The notes: a model not told the origin generated them from the letters alone. 64,000 nt of DNA from Chamaelirium japonicum (GCA_947650365.1 CANTAL010000024.1:310001-374000), one strand, 5' to 3'. Positions 1 through 11,876 are shown, numbered from the stretch's first letter. Numbers and translations are program-made.

Positions 1-3000
1 GAATGGATTGTACGAATGAAATAGAATAGATCGTACGAATGAATTAGAATGGATCGTACGAATGAATTAGAATGGATCGTTCGAATGAATTAGAATAGAT
101 TGTGCGAATGAATTAGAATGGATCGTACGAATGAATTAGAATGGATCGTACGAATGAATTAGAATGGATCGTGCGAATGAATTAGAATGGATCATACGAA
201 TGAAATAGAATGGATTCGTATGAATGTATCCATTCTACTTCATTCGTACGATCCATTCTAATTCATTCGTACAATCCATTCTAATTCATTCGCTCGATCC
301 ATTCGCATTCACTCAAACGATCCATTCTAATTCATTCATACAATCCATTCGAATTCTTTTGCACGAATGTATCCATTCTAATTCATTCGTACGATCCATT
401 CTAATTCATTCGTATGATCTATTCTAATTCACTCGCATGATCCATTCTAATTCCTTCGTACGATCCATTTTAATTCATTCGCACGATCCATTCTAATTCA
501 TTCATACGATCCATTCAAATTCATTCGTACGATCCATTCTAATTTCTTCGTATGATCTATTCTAATTCCTTCGTACGATCCATTCCAATTCATTCATACG
601 ATCTATTCTAATTCTTTTCGCACGAATGTATCCATTCTAATTCATTCGTACGATCCATTCTAATTCCTTCGTACGATCCATATTCTAATTCATTCGTACG
701 ATCCATTCTAATTTATTCGTACAATCCATTCTAATTCATTCGCACGAATGTATCCATTCTAATTCATTCGTACGATCAATTCTACGAATTAGAATGGATC
801 GTATGAATGAATTAGAATGGATCGTGCGAATAAATTAGAATGGATCGTATGAATGAATTAGAATAGATTGTGCGAATGAATTAGAATGGATCGTATGAAT
901 GAATTAGAATGGATACATTCGTGCGAATGAATTAAAATGGATCATACGAATGAATTAGAATGGATCATATGAATGAATTAGAATGGATCGTACGAATGAA
1001 TTAGAATGGATACATTCATGCGAATGAATTAGAATGGATCATACGAATGAATTAGAATGGATTCATTCGTGCGAATGAATTAGAGTGGATCGTACGAATG
1101 AGTAAGAATGGATCGTACGAATGAATTAGAATGGATTGAATTAGAATGAATCGTACGAATGAATTAGAATAAATCGTACGAATGAATTAGAATGGATCGT
1201 ACGAATGAAATAGAATGGATCGTATGAATGAATTAGAATGGATCGTGCGAATGAATTAGAATGGATCGTACGAATGAATTAGAATAGATTGTGCAAATGA
1301 ATTAGAATGGATCGTGCAAATGAATTAGACTGGATCGTACGAATGAATTACAATTAATTGTGCGAATGAATTAGAATGGATCGTACGAATGAATTAGAAT
1401 GGATCATACGAATGAATTAGAATGGATCGTATGAATGAATTAGAATGGATCGTGCGAATGAATTAGAATGGATCGTACGAATGAAATAGAATGGATTCGC
1501 ACGAATGTATCCATTCTAATTCATTCGTAAGATCCATTCTAATTCATTCGTACAATCCATTATAATTCATTCGCACGATCCATTCTAATTCATTCATACG
1601 ATCCATTCTATTTCATTCGTACGATCCATTCTTACTCATTCGTACTATCCATTCTTACTCATTCGTACGATCCATTCTAATTCATTCGTACAACCCATTC
1701 TAATTCATTCATACGATCCATTCTAATTCATTCGCATGATCCATTCTAATTCATTCGCACGATCCATTCTAATTCATTCATACGATCCATTCTAATCCAT
1801 TCATATGATCCACTCTAATTCATTCATACGATCCATTCTAATTCATTCGTACGATCTATTCTAATTCATTCGGATCGTGCGAATGAATTAGAATGGATCT
1901 TACGAATGAATTATAATGGAACGTATAGATTGTGCGAATGAATTAGAATGGATCGTACGAATGAATTAGAATGGATTGTACGAATGAATTAGAATGGATC
2001 ATACGAATGAGTAAGAATGGATCGTACGAATGAAATAGAATGGATCGTATGAATGAATTAGAATGGATACGTGCGAATGAATTAGAATTGATCGTACGAA
2101 TGAATTAGAATAGATTGTGCGAATGAATGGATCGTACGAATGGATCGTACGAATGAAATAGAAGAAAATGGATCGTACGAATGAATTGGAATGGATACAT
2201 TCGTGCGAATGAATTAGAATTGATCGTACGAATGAAATAGAATGGATCGTGCGAATGAATGAGAATGGATCGTATGAATGAATTAGAGTGGATCATATGA
2301 ATGAATTTGAATGGATCGTATGAATGAATTAGAATGGATCGTGCGAATGAATTAGAATGGATCGTGCGAATGAATTAGAATGGATCGTACGAATGAATTA
2401 GAATGGGTCGTATGAATGAATTAGAATGGATCGTACGAATGAGTAAGAATGGATCGTACGAATGGGTAAGAATGGATCGTACGAATGAAATAGAATGGAT
2501 CGTATGAATGAATTAGAATGGATCGTGCGAATGAATTAGAATGGATTGTACGAATGAATTAGAATGGATCGTACGAATGAATTAGAATGGATACATTCGT
2601 GCGAATGAATTAGAATGGATCATATGAATGAATTAGAATGGATCGTTTGAGTGAATGCGAATGGATCGTGCGAATAAATTAGAATGAATCGTACGAATGA
2701 ATTAGAATAGATTGTGCGAATGAATTAGAATGGATCGTACGAATGAATTAGATTGGATCGTACGAATGAATTAGAATGGATCGTACGAATGAGTAAGAAT
2801 GGATTGAATTAGAATGAATTAGAATGGATACATTCATGCAAAAGAATTAGAATGGATTGTATGAATGAAATTAGAATGGATCGTACGAATGAATTAGAAT
2901 GGATCGTACGAATGAATTAGAATGGATCGTATGAATGAATTAGAATGGATCGTACGAATGAGTAAGAATGGATCGTACGAATGAATTAGAATGGATTAAA

Positions 3001-3470
3001 TTAGAATGAATCGTACGAATGAATTAGAATGGATCGTACGAATAAATTAGAATGGATCGTACGAATGAATTAGAATGGATCGTACGAAGGAATTAGAATG
3101 GATAGTACGAATGAATTAGAATGGATACCTTTGTGCAAATGAATTAGAATGGATCGTACGAATGAGTAAGAATGGATCGTACGAATGAAATAGAATGGAT
3201 CGTATGAATGAATTAGAATGGATTATGCGAATGAATTAGAATGGATCGTACAAATGAATTAGAATAGATTGTGCGAATGAATTAGAATGGATCATACGAA
3301 TGAATTAGATTGGATCGTACGAATGAATTAGAATGGATCATGCGAATGAATTAGAATGGATCGTACGAATGAATTAGAATGGATCGTACGAAGGAATTAG
3401 AATGGATCGTACGAATGAATTAGAAAGGATACATTCGAATTCATTCGTACGATCCATTCTAATTCCTTCG
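1..3470. repeat. 23-bp satellite array, left part
   Basis: Tandem monomers of about 23 bp; the F form is GAATGGATCGTAC followed by GAATGAATTA. Orientation blocks by eye: F 1-218, R 219-785, F 786-1497, R 1498-1872, F 1873-3436, R 3437-3470. Frequent variants are GTGCG or GTATG for GTACG, GAATGAGTAA, GAATGAAATA, GAAGGAATTA, and a 28-bp form with five extra bases (ACATT) after GAATGGAT. No gene is visible. The array runs off the left edge and is cut on the right by the retrotransposon. Confidence 0.97.
3466..3470. repeat. Target-site duplication, left copy (CTTCG)
   Basis: CTTCG directly precedes the left LTR end TGTTGG and recurs directly after the right LTR end CTAACA. Five bases is the usual duplication length for Ty1/copia insertions. 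The sequence is part of a satellite monomer of the GAAGGAATTA type read in R orientation. Confidence 0.95.
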
Positions 3471-4010
3471 TGTTGGATGTTAATCCGGGTCAGAGGCTCG
3501 CAGCGGAAGCGATTTGGCGGTCGAAAGACCGTTCATGGTGCACGTTACACGATTTAATATTTCACTGAAACTAATCTACATATGTGTGCATGTGTATGCA
3601 CGAGAATCGAAAACCCCTAACGGCAATCTAACATAATGATTAACTAGCATGGATGCAAATCATAATGCTCGCTAGATCTACATGTTAGATTACACATACC
3701 TTTCGTACGGATCTTTTAACCGCGGAGGATTGTCTTCTTTGTCGATGGAGACGGAAGATCGTTCGCGAAGATGCCGACGGTACGAATGGAGATGTTACCT
3801 TCTTGTTCACCCGATCTCACACGATGCACGGAACGTCGCTCTCGGATCTCTGAGTGCCTCCGAAGAACGACCCTTCTCCTTCTTCAGAACTCCACGCGAG
3901 GAAGACGAAGTAGCAAGCGGGAAACGGAGAGAGATTAGGGAGAGAACTAGAGAGATGAGAGAGAGGGGGGTTCGGTTTTTCTGGTGCATGGGGCCGGCGC
4001 CCATAGGTGC

Positions 4011-4017
4011 CTTTATA
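4011..4017 (-). promoter_or_regulatory. TATA box in left LTR
   Basis: TATAAAG on the minus strand, identical in position to the box in the right LTR. In a 3' LTR it could drive readout transcription into the satellite to the left. Confidence 0.4.
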
Positions 4018-4018
4018 G

Positions 4019-4224
4019 GGCCGGCCAACACCCCTTGGATAAGGATCCAAGGGGATATTAACCCCCTCTCATTATCTCTCCATTATCTCCCTTTTATCTC
4101 TCCGCGTATTTATCCGTTTTCCCACTTTTTAGGGCTCGATTTTAACCGATTTATCGCCCCATCCCTATCTATATGGCCGGCCCTATAGATAAGGGATTCT
4201 TATCCCTACATCATAGGGCCGGCC
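4019..4224. repeat. Cluster of GGCCGGCC octamers in LTR
   Basis: Perfect GGCCGGCC palindromes at 4019-4026, 4175-4182 and 4217-4224, plus a related GGGCCGGCGC at 3991-4000, all within about 230 bp around and upstream of the putative TATA box in element sense. The cluster is repeated in the right LTR. It could be a promoter-proximal factor-binding array; function is inferred only from position. Confidence 0.5.
4031..4054. promoter_or_regulatory. Perfect 10-bp inverted repeat beside the TATA box (left LTR)
   Basis: Arms CCCCTTGGAT and ATCCAAGGGG are separated by AAGG. The repeat lies 13 bases upstream of TATAAAG in element sense. It could be a dimeric factor site or a cruciform. Confidence 0.5.
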
Positions 4225-5601
4225 CTAGTGAGGTGTCCCACCACTAGGATCGGCCAACAGTGAGGTCCGGCAGAGTGAGGTTTTTACCAAAACGCCCCGA
4301 CGCCTCATTTTGACCATTTCTAGCGTGCGATACCTAGCGGCCATTACTTAAGTGATATCTACTAGTTACTTACTATTAACTGAGGCCACCGGAGGGTGCC
4401 TCTAGCAAAGTCAACTAGTCAACTCGCAACATACCCCGGTGCATCGCACCTATGCAGCGAAGTTCACTTATGGCTAGGGATTACTACATACGACTCTGTA
4501 CTAATCCCGGGCTCAACCCTTAGTACTCGTATGTAGTTACGCATCTACCGTGCTCTAGTGCCAAGCACACACGGAGCGTATACTTCTTTCTTCCTCCTGC
4601 TTATGGTGTTCCGAAGAGACGGTTCAAGAACCGTACATAATGTTGATAAGGTGGAACCATCAGGGACCGGGGTTCATGGCTTCCAACTCAAGCTCGATCG
4701 ACACACTACCCGAGTGTACCATCGATCCTCTGAGCTCGAGTTAACCTGCGTAGCCACCCAGAGTGCGACGCAGGCTGCACTCCAATTCACCCAGACTTAC
4801 TATGTTCTCCATCATACCCCTGCTCTCCGCTTAGTAGTGGTAAACCCGCTGTCCCTCCACATGATGCCATGATTCACTTCGAGCGGTGAAGACTACCGTC
4901 AGACTCGAATGATCATATGACTTGGTTCCTTCCAGGTTGACCTATACATCGTACCTCTGATTACCCCGTCGAGTAATCGAACCCGGTCAACAGTCAAACT
5001 GATGACCACCAGGCCTGGGTTTGGTACAGTGTAAGTCACACCAAGGAACGCACCTCCCATCAGGGGTGTGGATGGCCTGCAGGAGTGACACGCTAATGCA
5101 ACGCCAGCCGGGTAACCCAGTACACCGTGGTTTTGGATCACTGCATATGGACCCTCACATATTGGTGCGCCAAAGCACCACGTAACTGGTTAGTCCATCA
5201 GTCGTGGTTCCTCAGGGTTTAGGACCGTTTTACCCTAAGCAGAAACATGGCTTAGTGTACCAGTGTCTGCTCACTGATCTGTACACCGTGTTAGTTCCGT
5301 TCAGCCACAGACACTGTGCTTGGTGATGACCATGGTGAAGACATCCCATGAACTGTCATCGCCAACAGCTTAACATGATGAGGCGACCAACCTGATCATA
5401 GTTGCGAACTTATTTAGGTTATATGGGACCAATCCACTCAGTCTTCAACTCAGTGGACTACCATATAACCATGGCTCTCTGTTCTCGAAAGAACACGTAA
5501 CTATGTTACGCACCTATATGCATCTCATATATTAATAACTATCAATCTTTATTAGACCAAAACATAAAGTTTTACAAGCTTAGAACACATCAATCCTAAC
5601 A

Positions 5602-5612
5602 ATCTCCCACTT
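5602..5612 (-). other. Polypurine tract
   Basis: On the minus strand AAGTGGGAGAT lies immediately before the 3' LTR start TGTTAGG and three bases after the pol stop codon. This is the usual place and composition for the plus-strand DNA primer of plant copia elements. Confidence 0.85.
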
Positions 5613-5615
5613 GGT

Positions 5616-8600
5616 CTAGCGAAGCAAAACGGTTTTGACTCCCATCGCGTCCACATGTCGCTCGAATGCCTTGGTAGGTATTGCCTTTGTGAAAGGATCA
5701 GCAACATTATCTGTAGATGCAATCTGCGTCACCGCTACTCGCCCTTGCTTTTGAAACTGCCGAATCAAGTGGAACTTGCGCTCGATGTGCTTCCCCTTTT
5801 GGTGATGTCTTGGCTCCTTGGCTTGTGCTACCGCCCCACCATTGTCGCAGTAAAGCACAATAGGTAACTGGGCCTCTGGTACACATCCCAAATCCGTAAG
5901 GAATTTCTTGAGCCATACCGCCTCTTTGGCTGCCTCGCACGCTGCAACGTACTCAGCCTCTGTGGTAGAGTCTGCGATGCATTTCTGCTTCACACTCTGC
6001 CAACTAACCGCTCCTCCTCCTAGCATAAACACAAAACCTGATGTCGACTTTCTGGATTCCAAATCTGACATAAAGTCAGAATCTGTATATCCAATCGGTG
6101 TCAGTTCTTGTCCAGTGTAAACCAACTCATAGTCCCTTGTTCTACGAAGGTACTTGAGTATACACTTCACAACTGTCCAGTGATCTGGACCCGGATTCGA
6201 CTGAAACCGACCCATCATTCCTACTGCGAAACAGATATCAGGCCTTGTACAATGCATAGCATACATTAGACTACCTAATGCCGAAGCATAAGGTATCTTC
6301 TGCATTTCTGCTCTCTCCTCAGGTGTCTTAGGACATTGATCCTTAGACAGTTTTACGCCATGTCTAAATGGCACAAAACCCTTCTTAGAGTTTTGCATGT
6401 CAAATCTAGCCATAACCTTATCTATATACGTAGCCTGTGACAGCGAGAGAATCCTGTTCTGGCGATCACGTGTTACCTTGATCCCCAAAACATAACTCGC
6501 TTCACCTAGGTCTTTCATATCGAACTGTGTTGACAACCAGACCTTTACCGTTGACAATGTTCCTACATCATTTCCAATGAGCAGAATATCGTCTATGTAA
6601 AGTATCAAATATACTACTGTGGTCTTATCAGTCCTCTTGTATACACACGGTTCATCCTCGTTTTGAGTAAATCCATATGACTGGATTGCCTGATCAAAAT
6701 GGATGTTCCAACTTCTAGATGCTTGCTTTAGTCCATAAATGGACTTCTGCAACTTGCAAACTAGATGTTCCTGACCCTCTGACTCAAAGCCTGGTGGCTG
6801 AATCATATAAATGTCTTCTTCCAAATTTCCATTAAGGAATGCTGGCTTGACATCCATTTGCCAGATCTCCCAGTCATAATGGGCTGCAATGGATAGGAGG
6901 ATCCGAATAGACTTTATCATAGCTACCGGCGAGAAGGTTTCGTCAAAGTCGATCCCTTCTCTCTGGGTGTAACCCTTGGCAACTAATCTAGCTTTATAAG
7001 TCTCTATTGTACCATCGGATCCTCTCTTCTTCTTATACACCCACTTACACCCAATAGGTTTAATATTGGATGATGGTGTAACAAGAGTCCAGACTGCGTT
7101 ATGGGACATTGATTCAATTTCTACCTCCATAGCCTTTTGCCAGTCAGAGCTGTCAGAAGCTCCCACTGCCTCATCGTAGCTCAGTGGGTCATCCTCCTGA
7201 CCCTCTGGATCAACCAATAAGGTTTCTCCATAGTATCTGTCAGGAGCTCTGATGTTTCTTCCACTGCGACGAGGTGGTGGTGGTGTTACAGGATTAACAG
7301 GTTCTACAGTATCTGGTATATTATTATCTGCAATGTCAGTTTCCACTATGCTTTTGGATGCGCTATCTGAACTAGTACCCAGCAGTTCATCCAGAACTAC
7401 CTTACTAGTAGGTTTGTGGTCCACAATATAATCCTGTTCTAGGAAATAGGCGTTCGTAGAAACGATCACTTTCTTTTCCTCAGGATCATAAAATAGACCA
7501 CCTTTGGTCTCCTTGGAATACCCTACAAATAAGCATACTCTGGTTTTAGATTCCATCTTTTCCCTCTTATCCCTTCGCACATGTGCAGGGCATCCCCATA
7601 TTCTGAAATGCTGTATCAATGGCTTTCGCTTTGACCACAGTTCTCTAGGGGTCAGAGGCACTGACTTAGACGGAACGTGATTCAGAATATAAACTGTTGT
7701 TTGTAGGGCATATCCCCAAAAGGTCATTGGTAAACTGGCGTAACTCATCATACTACGAACCATGTCCAACAAGGTTCGATTCCTTCTCTCGGAAACTCCA
7801 TTCTGTTGTGGGGTACCTGGAGCAGTTAACTGGGATTTTATCCCATGCTCCACCAAATACCCTAGGAACTCGTCAGATAGGTATTCACCTCCTCGATCAG
7901 ATCGAAGGGTTTTTATATATTTACCTGTCTGCTTTTCTACTTCAGCCCTGAACTCTTTGAACATGTCAAAGGATTCCGACTTCCGATGCATCAGGTAAAT
8001 GTAACCATATCTTGAGTAATCATCAATGAATGTGATGAAATACTCATGGCCTCCTATCGCCTTGACGTTCATTGGTCCACATACATCCGAATGGATTAAC
8101 TCTAACACCTCGGTAGCTCTTACTCCTTTGCCTTTAAAGGACCTCTTGGTCATTTTGCCTTCCAGGTAGGATTCACAGGTGGGAAGGATCTCCGTAGGAT
8201 CTGTTTCCAGAAGCCCGGCCTTCACCATTCTATGGATCCTATCTAAGGCAATATGCCCAAGTCGTAAGTGCCACAGGTGGGTTAAATTTTCCGAAGGATT
8301 CTTACGCTTAGATGAATTAACATTAAATACTGAAGTTATTATGTTATCTTTTTCAAATTTAGGACTTACAACATAGAGATGATTCTGAACCATTCCTCTT
8401 ATTATAAAAGTTCCATTCAGTTTAAACGACACACCAGAAGCATCAAAATAAACTGAATAACCTTCATTAACTAAAGAAGAAACAGAAATTAAGTTACGTC
8501 GCAAGGACGGTACATAAAAGACATCTCTAAGTATCAAAGTCTTATTATTCGAAAAACTAAGATTAACATCTCCAATAGCTTCAGCAGCAGCCACGGCCTC

Positions 8601-9143
8601 AGTTCCCATGCTCAGGGTCACTTCTCCATCAAGCAATCTTCTGCTTTCCCGAAACCCCTGAAGAGAGTTACAGGCATGGTTAGTGGATCCAGAATCCACA
8701 ATCCAACTAGCAAAAGTACTATTACTTGAAAGAAATGATTCAACAACTAAGAGTTGTAGATTACCTTCACCAGCATTCTGAGGCTTCTTGCAGTCCTTCT
8801 TCCAATGACCCTTCTGGCCACACCGGAAGCACTTCGTGCCCGGTTTCTTTGATTCTCCAGACCCAGAGGCTCCAGCAGAGTCCTGCACAGGCAATGACTT
8901 AGGTTTCCTTTTATGTTTCTTGCCCTGAGGTTTACCAGGCTTCTTGAAGGATCTGCGTTGCACGTGAAGTGCTTCGCCCTTCTGCTTGAAGCCATCCTCA
9001 GCTGCCTGGAGAGCTCCCAGAAGCTCTGCATTTGTCATAGCCAACTTGTTCAAATTAAAGTTGGTGACAAAGCCTTCAAAGGCTCCAGACAGTGACGAGA
9101 GGAAGATGTCTGTCATCACCTCGCCTTCTAGCACAATGTCCAT
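5616..9143 (-). CDS. pol: Copia gag C-terminal part and pol: protease, integrase, reverse transcriptase, RNase H
   Basis: An open frame of 1175 residues, in phase with gag but separated from it by an in-frame TAA, so the ATG at 9143 is only the first Met after the stop and not necessarily a real start. Order: rest of gag; CCHC zinc knuckle C105-C108-H113-C118; aspartic protease D150-S-G; integrase zinc-binding region H292, H297, C323, with Tyr326 where the fourth ligand (Cys) is expected; integrase core D353, D416, E452, giving the classical D,D35E spacing; reverse transcriptase D764 and YIDD at 849-852; RNase H around D1021, E1064 and D1100. The frame ends TAG three bases before the purine tract. 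Catalytic residues are present, but the zinc-finger change, P766 in the usual DVKTAFLNG motif and S809 in the usual KQAP motif look degenerate. Together with gag it would be about 1320 codons, normal for plant copia. Confidence 0.95.
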   Translation of the reverse strand: MDIVLEGEVMTDIFLSSLSGAFEGFVTNFNLNKLAMTNAELLGALQAAEDGFKQKGEALHVQRRSFKKPGKPQGKKHKRKPKSLPVQDSAGASGSGESKKPGTKCFRCGQKGHWKKDCKKPQNAGEGNLQLLVVESFLSSNSTFASWIVDSGSTNHACNSLQGFRESRRLLDGEVTLSMGTEAVAAAEAIGDVNLSFSNNKTLILRDVFYVPSLRRNLISVSSLVNEGYSVYFDASGVSFKLNGTFIIRGMVQNHLYVVSPKFEKDNIITSVFNVNSSKRKNPSENLTHLWHLRLGHIALDRIHRMVKAGLLETDPTEILPTCESYLEGKMTKRSFKGKGVRATEVLELIHSDVCGPMNVKAIGGHEYFITFIDDYSRYGYIYLMHRKSESFDMFKEFRAEVEKQTGKYIKTLRSDRGGEYLSDEFLGYLVEHGIKSQLTAPGTPQQNGVSERRNRTLLDMVRSMMSYASLPMTFWGYALQTTVYILNHVPSKSVPLTPRELWSKRKPLIQHFRIWGCPAHVRRDKREKMESKTRVCLFVGYSKETKGGLFYDPEEKKVIVSTNAYFLEQDYIVDHKPTSKVVLDELLGTSSDSASKSIVETDIADNNIPDTVEPVNPVTPPPPRRSGRNIRAPDRYYGETLLVDPEGQEDDPLSYDEAVGASDSSDWQKAMEVEIESMSHNAVWTLVTPSSNIKPIGCKWVYKKKRGSDGTIETYKARLVAKGYTQREGIDFDETFSPVAMIKSIRILLSIAAHYDWEIWQMDVKPAFLNGNLEEDIYMIQPPGFESEGQEHLVCKLQKSIYGLKQASRSWNIHFDQAIQSYGFTQNEDEPCVYKRTDKTTVVYLILYIDDILLIGNDVGTLSTVKVWLSTQFDMKDLGEASYVLGIKVTRDRQNRILSLSQATYIDKVMARFDMQNSKKGFVPFRHGVKLSKDQCPKTPEERAEMQKIPYASALGSLMYAMHCTRPDICFAVGMMGRFQSNPGPDHWTVVKCILKYLRRTRDYELVYTGQELTPIGYTDSDFMSDLESRKSTSGFVFMLGGGAVSWQSVKQKCIADSTTEAEYVAACEAAKEAVWLKKFLTDLGCVPEAQLPIVLYCDNGGAVAQAKEPRHHQKGKHIERKFHLIRQFQKQGRVAVTQIASTDNVADPFTKAIPTKAFERHVDAMGVKTVLLR

Positions 9144-9152
9144 GGTAGCTAG

Positions 9153-9581
9153 TTAGTTCTGGAACCCAAACATTTTCATCATGTGTTCCCGAACCAGCGT
9201 CCCATTGGACATCTTAGTGCCGACGAGTTTCTTGATGGTAAGGTATCGCGTAACGCGATTGTGACCTTCAAACATCTCCTTCAAATACAACATCATGTCA
9301 GAAGCGTCGGGCATCTCCTCGACTTGCTTCTGCAGAGTTGTTTGCAAGGATGCTATTATATAGCATTTACATATCTCATTGGATTCCTTCCAGTCAGTGA
9401 ATGCCTTTAACTGTGCCTCTGTGGCATTGGGTCCTGGCAAATCTGGCTCAAGATCATTAAGGGCTGACATATGTTTACCAATCCTTAGGACCAGGTACAG
9501 GTTGCGCTTCCAGTCCTCATAGTTGGGACCGGTAAGTTTGTGGTCATTTAGGATAGCGGACAGGGGGTCTAACTTAGTCAT
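9153..9581 (-). CDS. gag: Copia gag N-terminal part, cut by an in-frame stop
   Basis: 142 residues beginning MTKLDPLSAIL, with the KLTGPNYEDWKRNL motif typical of plant copia gag N-termini and a later LVREHMMKM segment matching the family's capsid region. The frame ends at TAA (9155-9153). The next codons, CTA GCT ACC, lead in the same phase into the ATG at 9143 and the remaining gag with its zinc knuckle. The normal gag-pol frame is therefore broken by one stop about 140 residues in. Without readthrough this makes only a short capsid fragment and no pol. The start is the first Met of the conserved motif and follows a long untranslated leader. A degenerative mutation is most likely; deliberate readthrough is less likely. 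Confidence 0.9.
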   Translation of the reverse strand: MTKLDPLSAILNDHKLTGPNYEDWKRNLYLVLRIGKHMSALNDLEPDLPGPNATEAQLKAFTDWKESNEICKCYIIASLQTTLQKQVEEMPDASDMMLYLKEMFEGHNRVTRYLTIKKLVGTKMSNGTLVREHMMKMFGFQN

Positions 9582-11315
9582 CTGAAAATAAAGATTGAAT
9601 AATGAGTATGCATAAAAACTTATTTTATGGATTTTTAAAACAAGCTAATTATATCCATATGTCGATGCTACCCTCAAGCGAAGTCATTACCATGGATTAA
9701 TTAACCATGTATGTAAGATCTCGGAATCGACTGTACCTGCCCTAGGGGGCATCATACAGCGTCAATCCGCTCACACGGGCCTTTTCCTTGACCCTATCCA
9801 AATCTGCCAACTAAGGGCTGTGATGGACCATGGTTATCTTTCGGCCAGTACTACATGATCACCGTTGTCTTCGCAACGAATACCTCACGTGTACTTAGGA
9901 TGCTTACCCACGAGCCTAAGTAATTACGACACGGGAGTTCATGCGGCCCCCACTAGGGTGGGATGAAAAGCCCTTCTCTCCTGGCCCCGTAATCGCCATA
10001 TCCACAGGGAGGTCATTAAGTAATTTGGCATGGAAACACACAGCTCCCACCCTAGGGGGTGTGAAGTTATGCATCCCCACCCAAACACAAAATGACTGGC
10101 CGTGGAGGCCAGAGGATCTTTTAAAAGTCCTCTCTTGCATCCCTTATAATTCTGAGGGTTATTTTGCGAGTATGAATTTATGCAAATGCAAAGGTAGCGA
10201 CCTCCTAAATACTAGACCCTGGTCACACCATGCTCCCACTAGCGTTCAAACCCTTCGCCTAGCATTAATCACTCTCGGAATATCATAGTCCCTGCCTCAA
10301 GTGGATTTCTCCATTCAAGGGTCACATTACATATTCCAAGAGTATCGATGCTTTGCAAAATTGGTTATCACGCTAATGCTCTGGAGCTAATCCTAGAGTC
10401 AGACTCACTGGAAAGGACTCCCACTAGTCATGGCGCCTCGCTTATAGATTTGACAATTGATGTTCAATGGATCTCCATCTCATCTTTGATTTCGATCCTG
10501 GCCAAATAGGCACACCCGACTAGTCGGGTGCTCTCCTAATGGTGGCATAACCATATGTGATGGGATCCCACTAATATCAAAAGTCAACTAAATAATAGGC
10601 GTCATCTAGCGGGATCCTAACCTCAAACAGTCACTTGGACCGGAGGGGAAAGGCATCCCTCTGAAAACTGATAATCATATTATCTCATCATGGTTCGATA
10701 TGAAGCATAAAGAACTAATTAAAGAAAGCAACCATAAAAACTGAATTAAGTTCAGGGTCCGACCCCTGAACCTAATTAGCACAGCGCAGGCCTCTAGCTT
10801 TCTTCGCAAGGTTCCTCGGTCCGGCTCCTCCGTCGCACTTGCGAACACTTTGCCGGATCGTCTTCATCCTCCAGGGTTCCGCTTCCGCTCCCGATGGTGG
10901 ATTTCTTTGGCACGACTTTCTTCTCAATCTGTAACTGAAAAAGTCTAGTACGCTACGAGCAAGTGCTCGGTCGTACACAATTTCCTAGAAAGAAAAGAAA
11001 ACACACCTAGAAAAAAGGCCATGGGAAACCGAGGATGGACAAACCCCATCGCTCGCCCAATCTATGGCTCAATTACAAATCCACACATAGAAAGCAAATC
11101 CAGACATTTGCTATCTCGGGGTCCGACCCCCGGTAGCAAGCACAAATCATAGATCTAGATTTTTTATAGCGGCGCCCTGCAAGAATGATTAATAGAACAA
11201 GCACAATCTATACATATGCATGATCTAAGCGTATGAACCCCGATGATCTCACGCATTCATCATGCGCCCACATGTTCGTTTCATGAAAAAACGTGAAACG
11301 CACACCACAAATGCG
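9582..11315 (-). other. Long untranslated leader of the copia element
   Basis: About 1.73 kb between primer site and gag start with no supportable coding frame on the element strand. It probably carries dimerisation and packaging signals, as leaders of this class do. A near-perfect inverted pair (9947-9962 and 10046-10059, core CCCACCCTAG) could form an RNA stem, and a related CCCTAGGGGG recurs at about 9740-9749. Open frames on the opposite strand look like chance. Confidence 0.8.
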
Positions 11316-11327
11316 GCTCTGATACCA
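11316..11327 (-). other. Primer binding site, initiator-Met tRNA
   Basis: TGGTATCAGAGC on the minus strand, two bases inside the 5' LTR. It is complementary to the 3' end of plant initiator methionine tRNA, the standard minus-strand primer of plant copia elements. After AGAGC the match ends (CGCATT rather than the longer tRNA complement). Confidence 0.93.
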
Positions 11328-11869
11328 ATTGTTGGATGTTAATCCGGGTCAGAGGCTCGCAGCGGAAGCGATTTGGCGGTCGAAAGACCGTTCATGGTGC
11401 ACGTTACACGATTTAATATTTCACTGAAACTAATCTACATATGTGTGCATGTGTATGCACGAGAATCGAAAACCCCTAACGGCAATCTAGCGTAATGATT
11501 AACTAGCATGGATGTAAATCATAATGCTCGCTAGATCTACATGTTAGATTACACATACCTTTCGTACGGATCTTTTAACCGCGGAGGATTGTCTTTTTTG
11601 TCGATGGAGACGGAAGATCGTTCGCGAAGATGCCGACGGTACGAATGGAGATGTTACCTTCTTGTTCACCCGATCTCACACGATGCACGGAACGTCGCTC
11701 TCGGATCTCTGAGTGCCTCCGAAGAACGACCCTTCTCCTTCTTCAGAACTCCACGCGAGGAAGACGAAGTAGCAAGCGGGAAACGGAGAGAGATTAGGGA
11801 GAGAACTAGAGAGATGAGAGAGAGGGGGGTTCGGTTTTTCTGGTGCATGGGGCCGGCGCCCATAGGTGC

Positions 11870-11876
11870 CTTTATA
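11870..11876 (-). promoter_or_regulatory. Putative TATA box of the element promoter
   Basis: TATAAAG on the minus strand in the 5' LTR, inside a GC-rich stretch that makes it stand out. A start 25-35 bases downstream would give an R/U5 of roughly 510 bp. It is a candidate by motif and position only. Confidence 0.5.

Larger units (their letters stand above)
3471..5601 (-). repeat. 3' LTR of the copia element (left copy)
   Basis: A 2131-bp long terminal repeat. On the + strand it starts TGTTGGATG and ends ATCCTAACA; in element sense it starts TGTTAGGAT and ends CATCCAACA. It aligns to 11330-13460 at a constant offset of 7859 with no indels and about 19 substitutions, nearly all transitions. 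It would supply the polyadenylation end of the transcript. I did not find a clear AATAAA downstream of the TATA position on the element strand, so the R/U5 border is unplaced. Confidence 0.95.

Noticed and set aside
1..3470. Telomeric repeat tract
   Set aside because: The 23-bp unit does not contain the plant telomere word TTTAGGG and flips orientation, unlike a telomere.
3682..4188. 168-codon frame in the left LTR, repeated at 11541-12047
   Set aside because: It is antisense to the element, spans the promoter palindromes, and occurs twice only because LTRs are duplicates. No domain recognised.
4558..4872. 104-codon frame in the left LTR, repeated at 12417-12731
   Set aside because: Also antisense and duplicated with the LTR; no family motif seen.
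5602..5640. Envelope-like third gene, as in SIRE-type copia elements
   Set aside because: The pol stop lies three bases before the purine tract, leaving no room.
9941..10288. 115-codon frame on the + strand in the leader
   Set aside because: Antisense in an untranslated leader; no recognisable motif and of a length expected by chance.
11316..11327. Part of a tRNA gene
   Set aside because: Only the 12 bases complementary to the initiator-Met tRNA 3' end are present beside the LTR; no tRNA cloverleaf surrounds them.
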